This document shows, piece after piece, positions 26,161 to 34,868 of a DNA stretch of 64,000 nucleotides. Below the pieces are notes generated by a model, which was given only the letters and a program-made list of their open reading frames with translations, ran no database searches and was not told the DNA's origin. The position numbers and the translations under genes are program-made. Positions within the stretch are counted from its first letter, which is position 1; each line of letters begins with the position of its first letter. The DNA is from Microbacterium murale (GTDB taxonomy: Bacteria; Actinomycetota; Actinomycetes; Actinomycetales; Microbacteriaceae): contig NZ_BMCM01000001.1 in assembly GCF_014635185.1 (NCBI RefSeq), positions 186,001-250,000 of the forward strand, written 5' to 3'.

Positions 26161-27386
26161 GGCAGCACTCCCGCCGCTCGCAGCTCGGCGATGCGAGCCT
26201 CGTCGTATCCGGCGAGTTCCGACAGCACCTGGTCGGCGTGCTCTGCGAGACGGTTGGCGGTTCGTGCCGGAGTGGCCGGCGTCGCCGACAGCTTGATGGG
26301 CTGTCCGAACATCCGAAGAGTCCCGAGGTCGCCGTAGTCGGCCTCGACGATCATGTCGCGCTCGGCGGTGCCGGGATCGTCCACGACCTCGCCGATCGTC
26401 TTGATCGCCGTCAGCGGCACGACGTCGCCCGCCATCTCCTCCAGTTCGGCCTTCGTGTGGCCGGCGAGCCAGTCGACCACGATCGGCTTGACCTTGCGCT
26501 CGTAGACCTCCGGGACGAGACGCTTGCGCATGGTGTCGATCTCCGGGTCGGCCTTGACCTCCGGAGTGCCGAAGAGGTCGCACGCCGCGTTCCAGAGCTT
26601 GTCGGTGTACGCGCCGAAGAACACCTGTCCGTCCGCGCAGTCGAACAGCTCATACGGCTTGACCCAGGAATGCTGGTTGCCCGCGGGCTGCGCGACCTTG
26701 CCATCGACCGTGTAGTCGACCACCGCGGTCTCGGTGAGCGCCATGATGCTGTCGACCTGGGCGACGTCGACGAGCTGCCCCTCCCCCGTCGCCTCGGCGT
26801 GACGCAGCGCGGCCAGAGTGCCGATCACGGCGAACAGCGTCGCAGAGAGGTCGCCGATCGTCACCCCGACGCGCACCGGCGGCTGGCCCGGGTAGCCGCT
26901 CATCGACCAGAGTCCGCCGGCCGCCTGCGCGGTGTTGTCGAACGCAGGGCGGCGACTGCGCGATCCCGTCTGGCCGTAGCCGGAGATCGCGGTGTAGACG
27001 AGCTTCGGGTTGATCTCGTGCAGCACGTCGTAGCCGACGCCGAGCTTCGCCATCGTGCCAGGGCGGAAGTTCTCGACCAGGATGTCGGCGTTTCGCACCA
27101 GGTCCTTCAGGACCTCCTTGCCCTCGTCACTCGCGAGGTCGAGTCCGACGCCGAGTTTGCCGCGGTTGTACTGGGCGTAGTAGGCGCTGAACTCCTCGTC
27201 GCCGTCGGTCAGGTACGGCGGGAAGCCGCGCGACACATCAGGGTCGCGCGGGTTCTCGATCTTGATGACCGTGGCGCCCAGGTCTGCGAGCATCTGGGCG
27301 GCATAGGGGCCGGCGAGCACGCGTGAGAGATCGAGCACGGTCACGCCGTTCAGAGAACCGGGAGCGGGAAGAGTGGTGTCGATCAT
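26157..27386 (-). CDS. Family III CoA-transferase in the HMG-CoA operon
   Basis: A 409-residue CaiB/BaiF-type CoA-transferase. Motifs include VLDLSRVLAGPYAAQMLADLG, then NRGKLGVGLDL, VENFRPGTMAKLGVGYD and YTAISGYGQTG, with the family's aspartate-bearing RVGVTIGDLSATLFAV. The ATG at 27386 overlaps the lyase stop by 4 nt (ATGA), and its own stop overlaps the MaoC gene. A likely job is making a CoA thioester of an imported dicarboxylic acid such as 3-hydroxy-3-methylglutarate, 3-methylglutaconate or itaconate. Mevalonate itself would not need it. It is clearly paralogous to the CoA-transferase at 53918. Confidence 0.88.
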   Translation of the reverse strand: MIDTTLPAPGSLNGVTVLDLSRVLAGPYAAQMLADLGATVIKIENPRDPDVSRGFPPYLTDGDEEFSAYYAQYNRGKLGVGLDLASDEGKEVLKDLVRNADILVENFRPGTMAKLGVGYDVLHEINPKLVYTAISGYGQTGSRSRRPAFDNTAQAAGGLWSMSGYPGQPPVRVGVTIGDLSATLFAVIGTLAALRHAEATGEGQLVDVAQVDSIMALTETAVVDYTVDGKVAQPAGNQHSWVKPYELFDCADGQVFFGAYTDKLWNAACDLFGTPEVKADPEIDTMRKRLVPEVYERKVKPIVVDWLAGHTKAELEEMAGDVVPLTAIKTIGEVVDDPGTAERDMIVEADYGDLGTLRMFGQPIKLSATPATPARTANRLAEHADQVLSELAGYDEARIAELRAAGVLP

Positions 27387-28378
27387 GCGTTCGTCGCCTC
27401 CTGAGTGCGAGTGTCGTTGCCTGCTCCGGCGGCGGCGAGTGCGGCTGCGACGTTCGACGGCGCCTTGACGCCGCGCACACGTGACAGCCAGAGCGTCGTC
27501 GCGGCGAGAGCCGTGAGGTCGAGGCCGGTTTTGATGCCGAGTCCGTGCAGCATCCACACGAGATCCTCTGTCGCGAGGTTACCGGTCGCGCCCTTCGCGT
27601 AGGGGCATCGGCCGAGTCCTCCTACCGATGCGTCGAACTCGGCGATGCCGAGGCGAAGCGCCGCATGCACGTTCGCCAACGACTGACCGTAGGTGTCGTG
27701 GAGGTGCAGCGCGATGCTTCCGACCGGCACTCCGGCGGCCAGCGTCTGCTCGACGACGCGCGTGGTGAGCCCTGGGGTGGCGACGCCGATCGTGTCGCCG
27801 AGGGCGACGGTGCGGCATCCGGCCTGGTGCAGCACCGATGCGGTCTCGACGACCACGTCGGTGTCGACCTGACCCTCCCATGGGTCGCCGAAGGCCATCG
27901 AGACGTACCCGCGCACCGGGATGCCGTCGGCGGTCGCCGCCGCGATCACCTCGGTGGCACGGTCGATCGCGCCTGCGCGCGTGTTGTTGAGATTGGCCTT
28001 CGCGAACGACTCGGTGGCGCTGACGACGACGGCCACTTCGCGGATGCCGGAGTCGATCGCCCGCTGTAGACCCTTCAGATTCGGGACGAGGGCGACGGAG
28101 CGCGCGCCGGCAGGCACGTCGACGGATGCCACGACCTCTGCCGCGTCGGCGAGCTGCGGGATCCACGCCGGCGGCACGAAACTCGTGATCTCGAGGTTGC
28201 GCGTGCCCGCGGCGAACAGCCGGCGGCACAGCTCGGCCTTGACGGCCGCCGGGATGATGTCGGCCTCGGCCTGCAGTCCGTCACGGGGTCCTACCTCGTA
28301 CACGGTCACGCGCTGGGGCAGGCCGGGCTCCGGTTGCACACGCGGCGCCGGCATAGTGCTCATCGTGCCGGTGCTCAT
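27383..28378 (-). CDS. Hydroxymethylglutaryl-CoA lyase
   Basis: A 331-residue TIM-barrel lyase of the HMGL-like family that splits HMG-CoA into acetoacetate and acetyl-CoA with a divalent metal. The N-terminal EVGPRDGLQAE carries the metal Asp and catalytic Arg. Later come LHLHDTYGQSLANV with the metal histidines and the hallmark DASVGGLGRCPYAKGATGN with catalytic C258. This glycine-rich cysteine loop is specific to HMG-CoA lyase against isopropylmalate synthase relatives. Activity on the related citramalyl-CoA cannot be excluded. It overlaps the reductase stop by 4 nt (ATGA) and the CoA-transferase start by 4 nt, so the products are probably made in fixed ratio. Confidence 0.92.
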   Translation of the reverse strand: MSTGTMSTMPAPRVQPEPGLPQRVTVYEVGPRDGLQAEADIIPAAVKAELCRRLFAAGTRNLEITSFVPPAWIPQLADAAEVVASVDVPAGARSVALVPNLKGLQRAIDSGIREVAVVVSATESFAKANLNNTRAGAIDRATEVIAAATADGIPVRGYVSMAFGDPWEGQVDTDVVVETASVLHQAGCRTVALGDTIGVATPGLTTRVVEQTLAAGVPVGSIALHLHDTYGQSLANVHAALRLGIAEFDASVGGLGRCPYAKGATGNLATEDLVWMLHGLGIKTGLDLTALAATTLWLSRVRGVKAPSNVAAALAAAGAGNDTRTQEATNA

Positions 28379-29646
28379 CGTGCGGCTCGCAACTCGGTCA
28401 GCACCTCGCGGGCGTACTCGACCCGGATGCGGCGATCGGCCACGATGCGCGCGGCGACGGCGCCGATCTCATCGACTTCGGCGCCGGCGCTCGCGGCGAT
28501 CGTGCGCGCGTGCAGTGTCATGTGCCCTCGTTGGATGCCCTCTGCGGCGAGCGCACGGCACGCCGCGAGGTTCTGGGCGAGGCCGACGGCTGCGATCACG
28601 CTCGCCAGCTCTCTGGCCGTCCCCACGCCGAGCATCTTCACTGCGGCCTGCGCGGTCGGGTGCACGCGGGTGGCGCCGCCGACGAGGCCGACCGCGAGCG
28701 GCACCTCGAGTGTGCCCACGAGGTTGCCATCGGCGTCCTTCTCGAACTGCGACAGCGCCGAGTACTGCCCTGTGCGTGCCGCATGCGAATGGCATCCGGA
28801 TTCGACGGCCCTGGTGTCGTTGCCCGTGGCCAGCACCACCGCGGTGATGCCGTTCATGATGCCCTTGTTGTGCGTCGCCGCACGATACGGGTCGGCTTCG
28901 GCGAACGCGCTCGCGGCCACGATGTCATCGACGACCTGTGCGCCGCCGAGGAGCCCGGCATCGAACACGGCACGCGCCCGCGTGACGCGCAGTTCTGCCT
29001 TGTTCGTGAGGATGCGCAGCAGCGTGCGGCTGCCGGCGACCTCCGCGATGCGGGGAGCGATGGCCTCGGCCATCGTGTTGACGGCGTTGGCCCCCATGGC
29101 GTCTCTGACGTCGACGTGAAGATGGGCGATGACCTGGGTGCCTGCACGGGTGGGCAGGACACGAACGATGATGTCGAAGGCGCCGCCGCCGAGGGAGACG
29201 AGCATCGGGTCCTGCTCGTTGGCGAGTGCGAGGAGCTCGTCCTTCGCCTCGAGCAGCGCGAAGCGCGTGCCGTGCGGGTCGACGGAGTCGAGCACCTGGA
29301 TCTGCGCGATCATGACATCGCCGGTATAAGAGGTGGTGAACCCGCCGTGATCGCGCGCCATGCGAGCGGCGTTCGAAGCCGCGGCGACGACGCTCGGCTC
29401 CTCCGTGGCCATCGGGATCAGCCGGTCCTGGCCGTCGATCGTGAAGTTCGTGGCGACGCCCACCGGGATCGAGAGCAGCCCGACGACGTTCTCGATCATG
29501 TGATCGGCCTGGGCGAGGGAGAGTCCTCCGTCCGGCCCCAGAGCGGCGAGCGCATCCGAGTCGACGGCTGCGCCCTCGGCCACGAGAGCGAGCCGCTCTT
29601 CCGGTGTGTGATCTCGCAGTCCTGAGATGCGGCTGTTGACAGGCAT
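28375..29646 (-). CDS. mvaA: Hydroxymethylglutaryl-CoA reductase, degradative (class II)
   Basis: A 423-residue soluble class II HMG-CoA reductase, close in length to the Pseudomonas mevalonii enzyme (428). In catabolism it oxidises mevalonate with CoA and NAD to HMG-CoA. Motifs: MIENVVGLLSIPVGVATNF for CoA, MATEEPSVVAAAS with the catalytic Glu, DVRDAMGANAVNTMAEA for NAD, THNKGIMNGI with the catalytic Lys, and GHMTLHARTIA with the catalytic His. No membrane segments and no mevalonate-to-isoprenoid genes lie nearby; the next gene is HMG-CoA lyase, so the direction is degradative. It has AAGG upstream of ATG 29646 and heads the operon. Confidence 0.92.
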   Translation of the reverse strand: MPVNSRISGLRDHTPEERLALVAEGAAVDSDALAALGPDGGLSLAQADHMIENVVGLLSIPVGVATNFTIDGQDRLIPMATEEPSVVAAASNAARMARDHGGFTTSYTGDVMIAQIQVLDSVDPHGTRFALLEAKDELLALANEQDPMLVSLGGGAFDIIVRVLPTRAGTQVIAHLHVDVRDAMGANAVNTMAEAIAPRIAEVAGSRTLLRILTNKAELRVTRARAVFDAGLLGGAQVVDDIVAASAFAEADPYRAATHNKGIMNGITAVVLATGNDTRAVESGCHSHAARTGQYSALSQFEKDADGNLVGTLEVPLAVGLVGGATRVHPTAQAAVKMLGVGTARELASVIAAVGLAQNLAACRALAAEGIQRGHMTLHARTIAASAGAEVDEIGAVAARIVADRRIRVEYAREVLTELRAAR

Positions 29647-29737
29647 CGGCTACCTTCCCTCATAGGCAGCGGCCGGCTTCTGGCGCTGCGGTCTAGGAAA
29701 CACTATGAGGGGCGCTCGCAGCCGACGATGGGCGCAT

Positions 29738-29750
29738 CACCTATTGGGTG
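29738..29750. promoter_or_regulatory. Inverted repeat between the HMG-CoA operon and the hydrolase gene
   Basis: CACC-TATTG-GGTG is a perfect 4+5+4 repeat in the 193-bp divergent space 29647-29839. A plus-strand -10-like TAGACT stands at 29799-29804 for the hydrolase. On the minus strand a TAGTGT hexamer close to 29700 could serve the reductase operon. Binding by the nearby GAF-PucR regulator is a guess from position. Confidence 0.3.
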
Positions 29751-29839
29751 CCCGCTGGTGTATGTCCATGTCACATCACTGCCGCTCGGCACCCGACCTA
29801 GACTCGCAGCACGCATCCGATGCACCCGAGGAGACCCAG

Positions 29840-30703
29840 ATGCCTTACACCGAGCCCGACGGAGCTCGCCTGTACTACGAGACGTTCGGCGCTGAGACGG
29901 ACCCGCTGCTGGTGCTGGTCTCCGGCGGCGGTGCGCAGCTGCTGAGCTGGGATGAGGAGTTCATCGCGCATCTGACGTCAGGGGGGCTGCGGGTCGTCCG
30001 CTTCGACAACCGCGACACCGGGTTCTCCGAGCGCTTCGGCGGCGAGGACGACGTCGACGGCGGCTACGACCTGGCCGATATGGGTGACGACATCGTGCGC
30101 ATCCTCGATCATCTCGGCGTGGAATCGGCGCACATCGCCGGGCACTCGATGGGCGGGATGATGGCGCAGATGGTCGCGATCCAGCATCCTGAGCGCGTCC
30201 GCAGCCTCGGGCTGCTCTCCACGATCCCCGGCCGCAGCCCGCGGTGGGTCCTGCACGGCGAACGCCCGGAGCTGCTCCAGCCGCCGGTTCGGGTGACGCG
30301 AGAGCAGGCCGTGGCCTTCGCCGAGCACGCCGTGTCTTCCGCCCCTCCGACGCGATATGACCCGCAGGCGGCGTGGCATGTGGCCAAGGCGGGCGAAGCG
30401 TACGACCGCGGATACGCGCCTGAGGGGTTCTCGCGGCAGTGGGCCGCGCTGAGGCGTGCGCCGGAGCGCCTCGAGGACCTGCGGACAGTGACCGTGCCGA
30501 CCCTGGTGTTCCACGGTCGCGATGACGACGTGCTCAGTTGGCTCTCGGCGGTCGACATCGCCGAAGCGATGCAGGGCGCGGAGCTGCAGGTGCAGCCGGA
30601 CATGGGCCACCTCATCCCCCACGAGCTGTGGCCGGATCTCGCGGGGGCGCTGCTGCGCACCGCCAGACGGGCTGAAGAACGACTGGCCGAGGGATCCCGC
30701 TGA
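29840..30703 (+). CDS. Alpha/beta-fold hydrolase
   Basis: A 287-residue cytoplasmic hydrolase with the canonical triad: nucleophile serine in IAGHSMGGMMAQM, aspartate in LVFHGRDDDVLS, and histidine in PDMGHLIPHELW. The oxyanion region is LVLVSGGGAQLLSWDEEF, and RFDNRDTGFSERF resembles the RdmC/haloperoxidase-like esterase group. ATG 29840 has GGAGA upstream and starts the conserved part; an upstream in-frame ATG would add 45 residues of low-quality sequence. It is divergent from the mevalonate-type operon and precedes the GAF-PucR regulator on the same strand. An ester or lactone substrate, for example mevalonolactone, is imaginable but not shown. Confidence 0.85.
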   Translation: MPYTEPDGARLYYETFGAETDPLLVLVSGGGAQLLSWDEEFIAHLTSGGLRVVRFDNRDTGFSERFGGEDDVDGGYDLADMGDDIVRILDHLGVESAHIAGHSMGGMMAQMVAIQHPERVRSLGLLSTIPGRSPRWVLHGERPELLQPPVRVTREQAVAFAEHAVSSAPPTRYDPQAAWHVAKAGEAYDRGYAPEGFSRQWAALRRAPERLEDLRTVTVPTLVFHGRDDDVLSWLSAVDIAEAMQGAELQVQPDMGHLIPHELWPDLAGALLRTARRAEERLAEGSR

Positions 30704-30793
30704 CCGAGGACGCCCACGTTGATCAGGGAACCTGACATGCTCGACACTGGAGTCGTGCGCATCACCGCGCCGCTCGGCGAGGAAGGAGTCCGG

Positions 30794-32704
30794 GTGAGAG
30801 AGGATTCCGAGGCGATCGCAGCTCTGCTCGATGCTGCCTACGACCCCGACCTGGTCGGTCCCACCGCCGTCAGCGACGCCCTGCGCCTGATCGGAGCGTC
30901 GGACGACGATGCCGCCGACCTCGCCGACCGTGTCGGCCGCTCGCAGCGCGAACTGTCGCGACTGCGACGCAGGGAGCACGAACTGTCCGCGCTGTTCTCC
31001 AGCGCCCGCGAGCTCGCAGAGCTCCGCGACAGCGACGCCGTCCTGGCCAGACTCGTGCAGCGTGCTCACGAGATGATGGGCGTGGATGTCGCCTACCTGT
31101 CCGAGTTCGATCCAGAGACGCGCGAACTGCGAGTGCGGGAGACGAGCGGCTCGGTGAGCGCCTCGTTCCAGTCCCTGCGGGTTCCGCCAGGGCGGGGTCT
31201 CGCGAGCGTCGTGGTCGAATCGCGCACGGCGCAGTGGGTGTCGGACTATTCCGCATACGCCGCGGAGCGGCACGACTCCGGCATCGATGACGCCGTATCC
31301 TCCGAAGGTCTGGTGGCGCTGCTCGGCGTGCCGATGCTCACGAGCGACGACGTGCTCGGAGTGCTGTTCGTAGCGAACCGCGCGGCGACGCACTTCAGCC
31401 CGGAGGAGGTCGCGCTGCTCTCCGCGGTCGCAGACCATGCCTCGGTCATCCTGCAGACCACCCAGACGCTGCGCAGTCTGCAGGAGTCGGAGGACGCCAG
31501 CCGTCGGACGCTGGAGAGCCTGACGGCGCATCTCGTGGAACGCGACCGGGCCAACACCGTGCACCAGGAACTCGTCCAGGCGGTGCTCGCGGGCGGTGGT
31601 TTCGCGCCCGTCGCCGAGACCCTGGCATCGGCCCTGAACCGGGCCGTCGCGATCCTCGATGCACAGGAGCACGTGATCGCGGCGGCAGGGCTCCCGCTCG
31701 CCCCGCGAATGCTGGCACCCGATGCAGCGACTCGTGAGGCGATCGCGGAGAGCCGACGCTCAGGGCACTGCGTCGCCGTCGACGGGCCCGGAGTGCGAGC
31801 GGTCGCCGCCCTCACGGCCGGCAATCGGCACTTCGGCGCGCTGCTGCTCGGCGACGGAGACTTCGAGCTCGGCGCCGTCGACTTCCGCACAGTGGAGCGC
31901 GCCGCACAGGTGGGGGCTCTGCTCGAGCTGCAGCAGGAGGCGGCCTCCGGTGCAGATCACCGGGTGCGCAGCGAACTCATCGCGGATCTTCTCGACGATG
32001 TCCCTGAGCGGCGTCCGGATGTCGAGCGTCGGGCCAGGCGACTGGGCGTGGACCTGCACACACTGGATTCGCTGCTGCTGCTTTCCGTGCCCGGAGATCA
32101 GCAGACCGCAGCCGCGCGGTCACTCGGCCGCCAACTCGACGACCGGACGCTGGTCGGCGAGTACCGTGGCTTCGTCGTCGCTGCGCACTCCTCGGCGCGT
32201 GACGCGTTCGATCCGGAGCGACTGCGGAGGCAGGTGGCCGCGGCGATCGAGCATCCGGTCGCCGCCGTCATCCCCCGTCGGTCTCCCGGCTCCCTGTCGG
32301 AAGCGTTCCAGACGGCGATGCGCACGGCACGGCTGCTGACCGCGCTGGAGATCACCGACGTCACCGCCAGCGTGGACGACTTCCTTCCCTACTCCGCGAT
32401 CCTCGACACGGACTCGCAGGCGCTCAGCGCATTCCTGCGCGATACGATCGGCGCCGTGCGCGAGTACGACGCCGAGCGCAATGCCGACCTGCTCGGGACG
32501 CTGCGCGCGTTCATGCGCAACAACGCCAGCCCGACGCGCACGGCCAGGGCGCTGAACTTCCACACGAACACGATCCTGCAGCGCCTCGACCGTCTCGATC
32601 ACGTACTCGGTGCGTCATGGCGCGATGACGAGCGGATGTTCCGCCTCGGCATCGCCGTGCGTCTGGACGAACTGCGGGAGCGACTGCAGTCGCGTCGGTC
32701 CTGA
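30794..32704 (+). CDS. GAF domain PucR/CdaR-type transcriptional regulator, copy A
   Basis: A 636-residue regulator. The first 75 residues are helical, with a coiled-coil-like RSQRELSRLRRREHELSALF. Residues about 75-230 are a GAF sensor (DVAYLSEFDPETRELRVRE, then GLVALLGVPMLTSDDVLGVLFVANR). A variable middle domain follows. The C-terminus is the PucR helix-turn-helix: RAFMRNNASPTRTARALNFHTNTILQRLDRL. I chose GTG 30794 because GAGGAAGGAG lies at ideal distance; ATG 30737 would add 19 residues. It probably controls the divergent mevalonate-type operon and/or the hydrolase. Its paralogue is at 51169. Confidence 0.87.
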   Translation: MREDSEAIAALLDAAYDPDLVGPTAVSDALRLIGASDDDAADLADRVGRSQRELSRLRRREHELSALFSSARELAELRDSDAVLARLVQRAHEMMGVDVAYLSEFDPETRELRVRETSGSVSASFQSLRVPPGRGLASVVVESRTAQWVSDYSAYAAERHDSGIDDAVSSEGLVALLGVPMLTSDDVLGVLFVANRAATHFSPEEVALLSAVADHASVILQTTQTLRSLQESEDASRRTLESLTAHLVERDRANTVHQELVQAVLAGGGFAPVAETLASALNRAVAILDAQEHVIAAAGLPLAPRMLAPDAATREAIAESRRSGHCVAVDGPGVRAVAALTAGNRHFGALLLGDGDFELGAVDFRTVERAAQVGALLELQQEAASGADHRVRSELIADLLDDVPERRPDVERRARRLGVDLHTLDSLLLLSVPGDQQTAAARSLGRQLDDRTLVGEYRGFVVAAHSSARDAFDPERLRRQVAAAIEHPVAAVIPRRSPGSLSEAFQTAMRTARLLTALEITDVTASVDDFLPYSAILDTDSQALSAFLRDTIGAVREYDAERNADLLGTLRAFMRNNASPTRTARALNFHTNTILQRLDRLDHVLGASWRDDERMFRLGIAVRLDELRERLQSRRS

Positions 32705-32709
32705 TCGGC

Positions 32710-33135
32710 TCAGCGGTCAGTCTCGACGTCGAACTTCTCCTCGCCGGTCTGGTTGAAGGGGTGCGGGCCCCGTGGGCCGAAGACCAGGATCAACTCTGCC
32801 GGAGCATCCGATTCATTGCGCACGCCGTGCCGCACCCCTTCCGGGGCGTAGAAGGCATCCCCAGGGCGCAGCACACGCCGTTCGTCGTCCGAGCTGAAGA
32901 CCACCTCGCCGGCAGTGACGACGTAGATCTCGTCTGAGCTGCCGGGAGAGCAGCTGTCCCCGGAGCCCTCCAGGTGGATGTGCTGGCCCTCCTCGGCACC
33001 GGGCTCGAGGTGGTAGAGCATCACGGAACTCGGCAGATGCGTCGTCTCCTTGAAGTACCACTCGATGCCGATGCGTCCCGCGCCGCGGTACAGCTCCCAT
33101 TCGTGGGCGTTGTCGCCTCGCCTCTGCATCCGCAT
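32710..33135 (-). CDS. Cupin domain protein
   Basis: A 141-residue single-domain cupin. The first motif is HLEPGAEEGQHIHLEG with metal-type histidines, and the second is PGDAFYAPEGVRHGVRNES. Cupins of this size are often sugar or amino-acid-derivative isomerases, dioxygenases or binding proteins. GAGGAG stands 5 nt before ATG. It begins 9 nt after the OppF stop and ends the importer operon; convergent with the GAF-PucR gene (4 nt between the stops). It may act on the imported substrate; no more can be said. Confidence 0.8.
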   Translation of the reverse strand: MRMQRRGDNAHEWELYRGAGRIGIEWYFKETTHLPSSVMLYHLEPGAEEGQHIHLEGSGDSCSPGSSDEIYVVTAGEVVFSSDDERRVLRPGDAFYAPEGVRHGVRNESDAPAELILVFGPRGPHPFNQTGEEKFDVETDR

Positions 33136-33144
33136 GTCTGCTCC

Positions 33145-33918
33145 TCAGGTGCGATACAGCACCGGCATCGACTGCAGCAGACCCTGGGTGTACGGATGCT
33201 GCGGAGCAGTCATCACCTGCTCGCCGGTGCCCTCTTCGACGACCCGGCCATCGTGCATGACGGCCACCCGATGGGCGATGTGGTGCACGACCGCGAGGTT
33301 GTGGGTGATGAACAGGTACGTGACGCCGGTCTGCTCCTGCAGCCGCACGAGGAGGTTCAGCACCTGTGCCTGCACCGAGACGTCCAGCGCAGACGTGGGC
33401 TCATCGAGCACGATGAACTCCGGCTCGGCGGCCATGGCGCGGGCGATCGCGATGCGCTGGCGCTGCCCGCCGGAGAACTCGTGGGGATACTTGTTGACCG
33501 CGTCCGACGGGATGCCGACCTGATCCAGCGCCTCGTACACGCGCATCCGTCGTTCTGAACTCGCCATTCCGGCCGCCACCAGCGGCTCAGCGATGGAGCG
33601 TGCGATCGTGAACCGGGGATCGAGGGAGTCGTTCGGATCTTGGAAGACCATCTGGATCCGCCGGCGGTGCCGGCGCAACGACCGGCCGCGCAGTCCGGTG
33701 ACGTCTTCGCCATCGAACTCGATGCTGCCGGCCGTCGGGCGACGCATGAGCAGGATGGCTCGAGCCAGGGTGCTCTTGCCGGAGCCGGACTCGCCGACGA
33801 GCCCGAGCGTCTCTCCGCGGCGCACGTCGAGGCTCACGTCATCCAGGGCGGTCATGGTGTTCTCGCCATGGCCGAAGCGCTGGGTGATGTTCTTCACCCG
33901 CAGGACGTCGTCGGTCAT
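33145..33918 (-). CDS. Opp-type ABC transporter ATPase (OppF-like), second importer
   Basis: A 257-residue ATPase with [29 protein letters not shown], the signature EFSGGQRQR, Walker B FIVLDEPTSALD and the switch THNLAVVHH. The C-terminal HPYTQGLLQSMPVL is family-typical. It overlaps OppD by 4 nt (ATGA). It completes the full importer OppB-OppC-SBP-OppD-OppF at 33145-38370. Confidence 0.9.
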   Translation of the reverse strand: MTDDVLRVKNITQRFGHGENTMTALDDVSLDVRRGETLGLVGESGSGKSTLARAILLMRRPTAGSIEFDGEDVTGLRGRSLRRHRRRIQMVFQDPNDSLDPRFTIARSIAEPLVAAGMASSERRMRVYEALDQVGIPSDAVNKYPHEFSGGQRQRIAIARAMAAEPEFIVLDEPTSALDVSVQAQVLNLLVRLQEQTGVTYLFITHNLAVVHHIAHRVAVMHDGRVVEEGTGEQVMTAPQHPYTQGLLQSMPVLYRT

Positions 33919-34784
33919 GAGACCTCCTCCAGAACAGCCGGAACCTCATGGAAGTCGTTGTCGGCGGGTATGACCGCCAGCGGCGAGCGCACAGGCACGG
34001 ACGGTCGCGGGATGCTCTCGAGCAGAGCCCTGGTGTACGGATGCTGCGGGTCATCGAGGATGCGTTCGGTGGATCCGTACTCCACGATGCGGCCGCGATA
34101 CATCACCGCGATGCGCTCGCAGAGCTGACCGATGACGCCGAGGTCGTGACTGATGAAGAGCACCCCCATCCCTGTCTCGTCGCGCAGCGCGCGGATGAGG
34201 TCGAGGATCTGCGCCTGGACCGTGACATCCAGCGCGGTGGTCGGCTCGTCGGCGACGAGAAGGGCTGGATCGGCGGCCACGGCGATCGCGATGACGACGC
34301 GCTGGCGCTGTCCGCCGGACAGCTGGTGGGGGTAATAGCCCATGCGGCGCTCGGCGTCTGGCATCTGGACGAGCCGGAGGATGTCGAGGGCTTTGGCGCG
34401 AGCCGTCCTCTTGTCGGCGACGCCGTGGATGAGCAGCACCTCTGCGATCTGCGCGCCGATCCTCATGCACGGATTCAGCGCCGACATCGGCTCCTGGAAC
34501 ACCATCGAGGCGCGGACGCCCCGCACGCGGCCCCAGTCGCGCTCAGAGGCGTTGTTCATCTCGGAGCCGACCACAGACATGGTGTCTGCGGTGACGGTCG
34601 CGGAATCGGGAAGCAGCCCCATCATCGCCAGTGCGACGCTGGACTTGCCACTGCCCGATTCGCCGATGACGCCGACGATCTCTCCCTGGCGCACGCGCAG
34701 CGAGACGTCGGTCACCGACGCGGGTGCGTTGCCGTAGGCGATGGTCAGGCCCTCCACCCGGAGAGCGTCGGTATCGGTGCTCAC
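33915..34784 (-). CDS. Opp-type ABC transporter ATPase (OppD-like), second importer
   Basis: A 289-residue ATPase with [51 protein letters not shown] and FISHDLGVIGQ. The extended C-terminal segment after PYTRALLESIP is longer than in OppF, as usual for OppD. The start is uncertain: GTG 34784 begins a normal-looking N-terminus (STDTDALRVEGLTIAYG), while ATG 34814 would add ten residues; neither has a strong ribosome site. It follows the binding-protein gene. Confidence 0.87.
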   Translation of the reverse strand: MSTDTDALRVEGLTIAYGNAPASVTDVSLRVRQGEIVGVIGESGSGKSSVALAMMGLLPDSATVTADTMSVVGSEMNNASERDWGRVRGVRASMVFQEPMSALNPCMRIGAQIAEVLLIHGVADKRTARAKALDILRLVQMPDAERRMGYYPHQLSGGQRQRVVIAIAVAADPALLVADEPTTALDVTVQAQILDLIRALRDETGMGVLFISHDLGVIGQLCERIAVMYRGRIVEYGSTERILDDPQHPYTRALLESIPRPSVPVRSPLAVIPADNDFHEVPAVLEEVS

Positions 34785-34868
34785 TGTGTAAACCAGCTTT
34801 CGGTCAGAAATCATCGGAACTGCGGGTTCGGAGAGCGAGGCGACCGCTGCCGCCCCGCTCTCCGGTGC

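Noticed and set aside
26161-26583. Extension of the MaoC-like frame to 413 residues
   Set aside because: It lies over the CoA-transferase coding region; GTG 26160 gives a normal family length and a GTGA overlap.
28375-29646. HMG-CoA reductase as part of mevalonate/isoprenoid synthesis
   Set aside because: The sequence is class II, the next gene is HMG-CoA lyase, and no HMG-CoA synthase or mevalonate kinase is in the window.
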